A DNA stretch of 8,269 nucleotides from a bacterium (GTDB taxonomy: Bacteria; Planctomycetota; Phycisphaerae; Phycisphaerales; UBA1924). Both the position numbers and the translations under genes were made by a program. Under the pieces are notes generated by a model. It saw only the letters and a program-made list of their open reading frames with translations, made no database searches and was not told the origin of the DNA. Below, one piece after another: positions 5,460-8,269 of the stretch. Each line of letters begins with the position of its first letter. Position 1 is the first letter of the stretch. The DNA lies in assembly GCA_002401225.1 (NCBI GenBank), contig NVSM01000047.1:1176-9444 (forward strand), in the 5' to 3' direction.

Positions 5460-6257
5460 ATGACACAGATGCAATCGCCGTACGAAAACCAATCCGATGT
5501 GAAGCTCTATCAAGAGCCTGAGCGTACCAGCATCATGGCCATTTTGAGTATGGTCTTTGGTATCGGCGGGTGTTGCCTTGGTATTACCTCGATCCCGGCG
5601 ATTTTACTCGGTGTGTTTGGGCTTGTTGGGATCTCTCGAAGCAAGGGTCGCGTTGGCGGCACTGGGTTCGGGATCGCGGGGATTTTGATCGGGCTTTTAA
5701 CGCTTGCGTTGTGGGTCGGATTGATCTTTGGCGGCGGCGGCTTGTTTAATAAGATGATGGGTCAGTTCGGAACCACCACCGGACAGATGCTCCTTGATCT
5801 ACAAGCGGATAACTTCGATGCGGCGCGCGGCGCGCTCAACTCGCCTGCCAACCAAGCAACTGATGAAGAAATGATCGCGTTCCGTGAAGGCTATCGCGGC
5901 AGCTTGGGCGATTTCGTATCAACCACCGATGGCTTAGGCGAGTTGATCAGTGGCTACATGGCGATTGGCCCGCAGATTCAGCCGTACCAAAATATACCCG
6001 GGTTTGTGCCTTTGCCGATGCTGTTTGATTCTGGGTATGGGCTGGTGATCTATGTGATCGATACTACTGGCGGCCCGGGTCCTTCGGGATTCCCTTTGGC
6101 TTCCCAAATCATTGTGGTCGATGCCCAAGGGGTTGAATATCGCTTGCCGGCTGCCTCAGGAACGACAATTCCGAGTATACCCGATGTCCTAGAAGAGGAT
6201 TCGGTAGACGATTCAGCCGATGAAGAGCAAGAGCCTGCTGATGATGATGGGCCTTGA
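5460..6257 (+). CDS. DUF4190-type membrane protein of unknown function
   Basis: A 265-residue protein with a short polar N-terminus. A hydrophobic Gly-rich segment (about 24-57, MAILSMVFGIGGCCLGITSI then PAILLGVFGLVGIS) is followed by the loop SRSKGRVGGTGFGIAG, and a second hydrophobic stretch runs to about residue 91. This pair of membrane segments with a G-rich turn is the DUF4190 pattern. A soluble domain follows (about 100-235, with LLDLQADNFDAARGAL and a predicted beta-rich part, GYGLVIYVIDTTGG and QIIVVDAQGVEYRLP). It may be a DUF4864-like or NTF2-like fold; that is a guess. The C-terminus (245-265) is an acidic tail rich in D and E. The AGGGTGG just before ATG 5460 is a good ribosome site. 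The gap is 61 nt from the desulfurase and 43 nt to the ABC gene, so co-transcription with the Mla-type genes is plausible. No biochemical role can be assigned. Confidence 0.8.
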   Translation: MTQMQSPYENQSDVKLYQEPERTSIMAILSMVFGIGGCCLGITSIPAILLGVFGLVGISRSKGRVGGTGFGIAGILIGLLTLALWVGLIFGGGGLFNKMMGQFGTTTGQMLLDLQADNFDAARGALNSPANQATDEEMIAFREGYRGSLGDFVSTTDGLGELISGYMAIGPQIQPYQNIPGFVPLPMLFDSGYGLVIYVIDTTGGPGPSGFPLASQIIVVDAQGVEYRLPAASGTTIPSIPDVLEEDSVDDSADEEQEPADDDGP

Positions 6258-6300
6258 TCTGGCAAACGGGCAAGAAGCCTGTATGATAGAGTAGATAGTT

Positions 6301-7197
6301 ATGAGTGAAGATGAGCGTCAACCAATTATCCGGTGCAAGGGCATTGTAAAGCGCTTTGGTGACCAGACGGTGCTTCAAGGCGTGAACCTTGATGTGTATC
6401 CTGGCGAGACGATGGTGATCATGGGTGGGTCTGGATCGGGCAAGAGTACGCTCTTGCGGACAATGATCGGCTCGCACAAGCCTGATGAAGGCTCGATCGA
6501 ACTCTTTGGCCAAAATATCTGTGAACTCAATGAAGAAGATCTCAACGATGTCCGCAAGAAGTTTGGGATTTTATTCCAATCCGGTGCGCTCTATAACTCG
6601 ATGACAATCGCTGAGAATGTTGCGCTGCCTTTGCGTGAGCATACCGAGCTTGATGATGAGATTATTGATATCCAAGTAAAGATCAAGCTCGAGCTTGTTG
6701 GGCTTCGTGAAGACGCTGACAAGTTCCCGGCGCAGATCTCGGGCGGGATGAAGAAACGCGCTGGCCTGGCTCGTGCGCTCGCGCTTGATCCAAAGATTCT
6801 GTTTTATGACGAACCAAGCGCGGGGCTTGATCCGGTGACGAGCGCGCAGATTGATCAGTTGATCATCGCGTTGTCGCATCAGCTCGGGGTCACGAGTGTG
6901 GTGGTGACCCATGAGATGGACAGTGCCTTTACGATCGCAGATCGGATGGCGATGCTTGATCGCGGCAAGATGCTGTATCTTGATGAACGATCTTGGTACG
7001 AACGGCTGCGTGATATGCCAGCGGATGAGGCAAAGAAGATGGAATCCAACGAACGGTTGGTGCGCCAGTTTTTGCGAGGCGATGCGGAGGGGCCTTTGGC
7101 GTCTCGGCGTGATGAATCGGCGTATGGGGCGGATCTCTTTGGGATGACACCCGATCGCGTAACACGAACACCAAGCGTTCAGCCAACGAGGGGTTAG
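6301..7197 (+). CDS. mlaF: ABC transporter ATP-binding protein, MlaF type
   Basis: This is the ATPase of an MCE/Mla-type system that moves phospholipids between inner and outer membranes, acting on the cytoplasmic face with an MlaE permease and MCE proteins. Visible motifs: Walker A GGSGSGKST (42-50), Q-loop Gln93 in GILFQSGALYNSMT, signature SGGMKKRAGLARALA (147-161), Walker B ILFYDEP with Glu171, D-loop SAGLDPVT and H-loop His204 in VTHEMDSA. The GALYNSMT and SGGMKKR sequences are hallmarks of MlaF rather than general ABC ATPases. At 298 residues it is about 30 longer than E. coli MlaF; the extra part is a polar tail after VRQFLRG. ATG 6301 is preceded only by a weak purine stretch. An mlaE permease gene, usually just upstream, is not here. 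The MCE gene follows after 53 nt, and a hairpin spans the stop. Confidence 0.93.
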   Translation: MSEDERQPIIRCKGIVKRFGDQTVLQGVNLDVYPGETMVIMGGSGSGKSTLLRTMIGSHKPDEGSIELFGQNICELNEEDLNDVRKKFGILFQSGALYNSMTIAENVALPLREHTELDDEIIDIQVKIKLELVGLREDADKFPAQISGGMKKRAGLARALALDPKILFYDEPSAGLDPVTSAQIDQLIIALSHQLGVTSVVVTHEMDSAFTIADRMAMLDRGKMLYLDERSWYERLRDMPADEAKKMESNERLVRQFLRGDAEGPLASRRDESAYGADLFGMTPDRVTRTPSVQPTRG

Positions 7198-7205
7198 GTT
7201 GGCTG
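7180..7205 (+). other. hairpin spanning the mlaF stop codon
   Basis: CAGCCAAC (7180-7187) pairs perfectly with GTTGGCTG (7198-7205) around a 10-nt loop that contains the TAG stop (7195-7197). No T-tract follows, so it is not a terminator. It could shield the mlaF mRNA 3' end or tune mlaF/mlaD expression, or be chance. Confidence 0.4.
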
Positions 7206-7250
7206 GGGTTGACTTTGGGCACAAGCCTCTAAGAAAGCGGGAATGAACAC

Positions 7251-8269
7251 ATGAGTATGCAGGTGGTCAATCGGAACAATGTGGTCGCAGGGTCTTTCCT
7301 TGTTGGGAGTGTTCTCTTAGCGGTAGCGATTGCGTTTGTGCTTTCGGATCTCTCTAGCCGATTTGGTTCTAAGAAGACGCAGGTTTTCCGGTTCCCGACA
7401 AGTATCGGAGTTGCGGGTCTTCAGCCAGGCTCAGAGATCACCTTTGGCGGGTTGAGCGTCGGCAAGGTCAAAGCGATACAAGTGCATACCGCTCTCGATA
7501 CGGAACTTGGGATCGAAATTGTCATCGCTCATGATGTGATCGTCGAGCTTGCTTCGGACTTGGTCTTGTTTGAAGATGCGTATGCGGATCTGTCGCTGCC
7601 TTTGCTTGGTGGTTTGTCGTCAATCAATATCCCCTCAGCGGGCAGCGGCTCGTATGAGGGTGGCCCTGAAGATGCGAACACGCTGCTCGATGATGGCGAG
7701 ATGCTTCGTGGACGATACGCGCCGTCGATCTTGACCCAACTCGGGTTCTCGACCGAAGACGCGGAGAAAATTCAGCAGACAATTGACGAGGTTAAACAGA
7801 TCTCGGCCAACGCCAACGAGGTCACCGAGAGCTTCAAGCGGATGAGCGCGAAGCTTGAGCCGAAGTTTAATGAAGGCGTCGATGACGGGCAATCGACGAT
7901 GAGCAACATTCGGGCGATGACCGAGAGGTTTGGCGGCGATGATGGATGGTCAACGCGTGTTGATGGGATCTTGGGCAAGGTCGATGTTGCATCGGGCAAG
8001 TTCAGCCCAGCGATTGATGATGCGCGGGCGACGATTAACGAAGCGCGTGAGGTGATTGCTGATGGCAAGCCTCGCGTGGCGAAGATTCTTGAGAATGTCG
8101 AAAACACCACCGAGCGGGTGAAGATGGATTCGATGGACAAGATTGATGAGTTGCTGGCCAAGGGAAGCCTTGCGCTTGCGTCGTATAAAGACTTGGCAGA
8201 GAATGCCAATGGGATGATCGATGTGAATCGTCCTAAGATTAATGCCACGCTCGATTCGGCGCGGAGCAT
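7251..8269 (+). CDS. mlaD: MCE/MlaD-family lipid-binding protein, N-terminal part (3' end outside window)
   Basis: The open frame starts at ATG 7251 and runs off the right edge without a stop (339 codons visible). Residues 11-32 form one membrane anchor (VVAGSFLVGSVLLAVAIAFV). An MCE domain follows (about 44-127): VFRFPTSIGVAGLQPGSEIT and FGGLSVGKVKAIQVH, then a hydrophobic LSLPLLGGLSSINI strand. From about residue 165 to the edge the sequence is long, charged and helical (ISANANEVTESFKRMSAKLE, repeated ENVENTT and ENANGM-like stretches), as in MCE proteins whose helices form a periplasmic needle or barrel. E. coli MlaD is about 183 residues, so this is an extended form. An ATG six bases later is possible; the ribosome site is weak. 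With the upstream MlaF-type ATPase it would form the substrate-handling part of a lipid transporter. The family is secure; the symbol is by analogy. Confidence 0.9.
   Translation, partial: MSMQVVNRNNVVAGSFLVGSVLLAVAIAFVLSDLSSRFGSKKTQVFRFPTSIGVAGLQPGSEITFGGLSVGKVKAIQVHTALDTELGIEIVIAHDVIVELASDLVLFEDAYADLSLPLLGGLSSINIPSAGSGSYEGGPEDANTLLDDGEMLRGRYAPSILTQLGFSTEDAEKIQQTIDEVKQISANANEVTESFKRMSAKLEPKFNEGVDDGQSTMSNIRAMTERFGGDDGWSTRVDGILGKVDVASGKFSPAIDDARATINEAREVIADGKPRVAKILENVENTTERVKMDSMDKIDELLAKGSLALASYKDLAENANGMIDVNRPKINATLDSARS

Noticed and set aside
6254..6287. Promoter before mlaF (TTGATC, TATGAT)
   Set aside because: The -10-like box is good, but the 22-nt spacer is too long for a standard sigma-70 promoter.

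Overview
All recognisable genes lie on the + strand. The window looks like bacterial chromosome of moderate GC content, most likely from a planctomycete of the Phycisphaerae type. That placement is inference. It rests on the planctomycete-like look of the MCE protein, weak Shine-Dalgarno signals before several genes, heavy use of GAT and CGG codons, and GGGACTA/GGGATTG-type intergenic repeats. No rRNA or other phylogenetic marker is present to confirm it.

Layout: (1) 1-1736 is the 3' part of clpB, the ClpB disaggregase, followed by an intrinsic terminator. (2) 1737-2527 is about 790 nt without a credible protein gene. Its second half folds into a run of consecutive hairpins ending in a textbook terminator at 2364-2400, and is my best candidate for an unassigned structured RNA. 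Next comes a G-rich heptamer array with a C-rich inverted counterpart (2411-2527), which runs right up to the next gene. (3) 2537-3959 is a tight three-gene operon with overlapping stop and start codons: rnpA (RNase P protein), yidD (membrane insertion factor) and a TetR-family regulator. (4) 3960-4201 is a repeat-rich gap. It holds a purine tract, GC-rich REP-like hairpins, and two inverted copies of a 34-nt palindrome whose only differences are compensatory. (5) 4202-5398 is a cysteine desulfurase. (6) 5460-6257 is a DUF4190-type membrane protein of unknown role. (7) 6301-7197 and 7251-8269 (running off the end) encode the ATPase (MlaF type) and the MCE substrate-binding protein (MlaD type) of an ABC lipid-trafficking system.

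Functionally the window combines protein-quality control (ClpB), tRNA 5' processing and membrane-protein biogenesis (rnpA-yidD), sulfur mobilisation from cysteine, and envelope lipid transport. The protein genes are mostly conserved housekeeping families. The unusual material is intergenic: the hairpin run before rnpA, the G-quadruplex-capable array touching the rnpA start, and the covarying palindrome pair between tetR and the desulfurase gene. I see no CRISPR array, tRNA, rRNA, transposase or phage gene.
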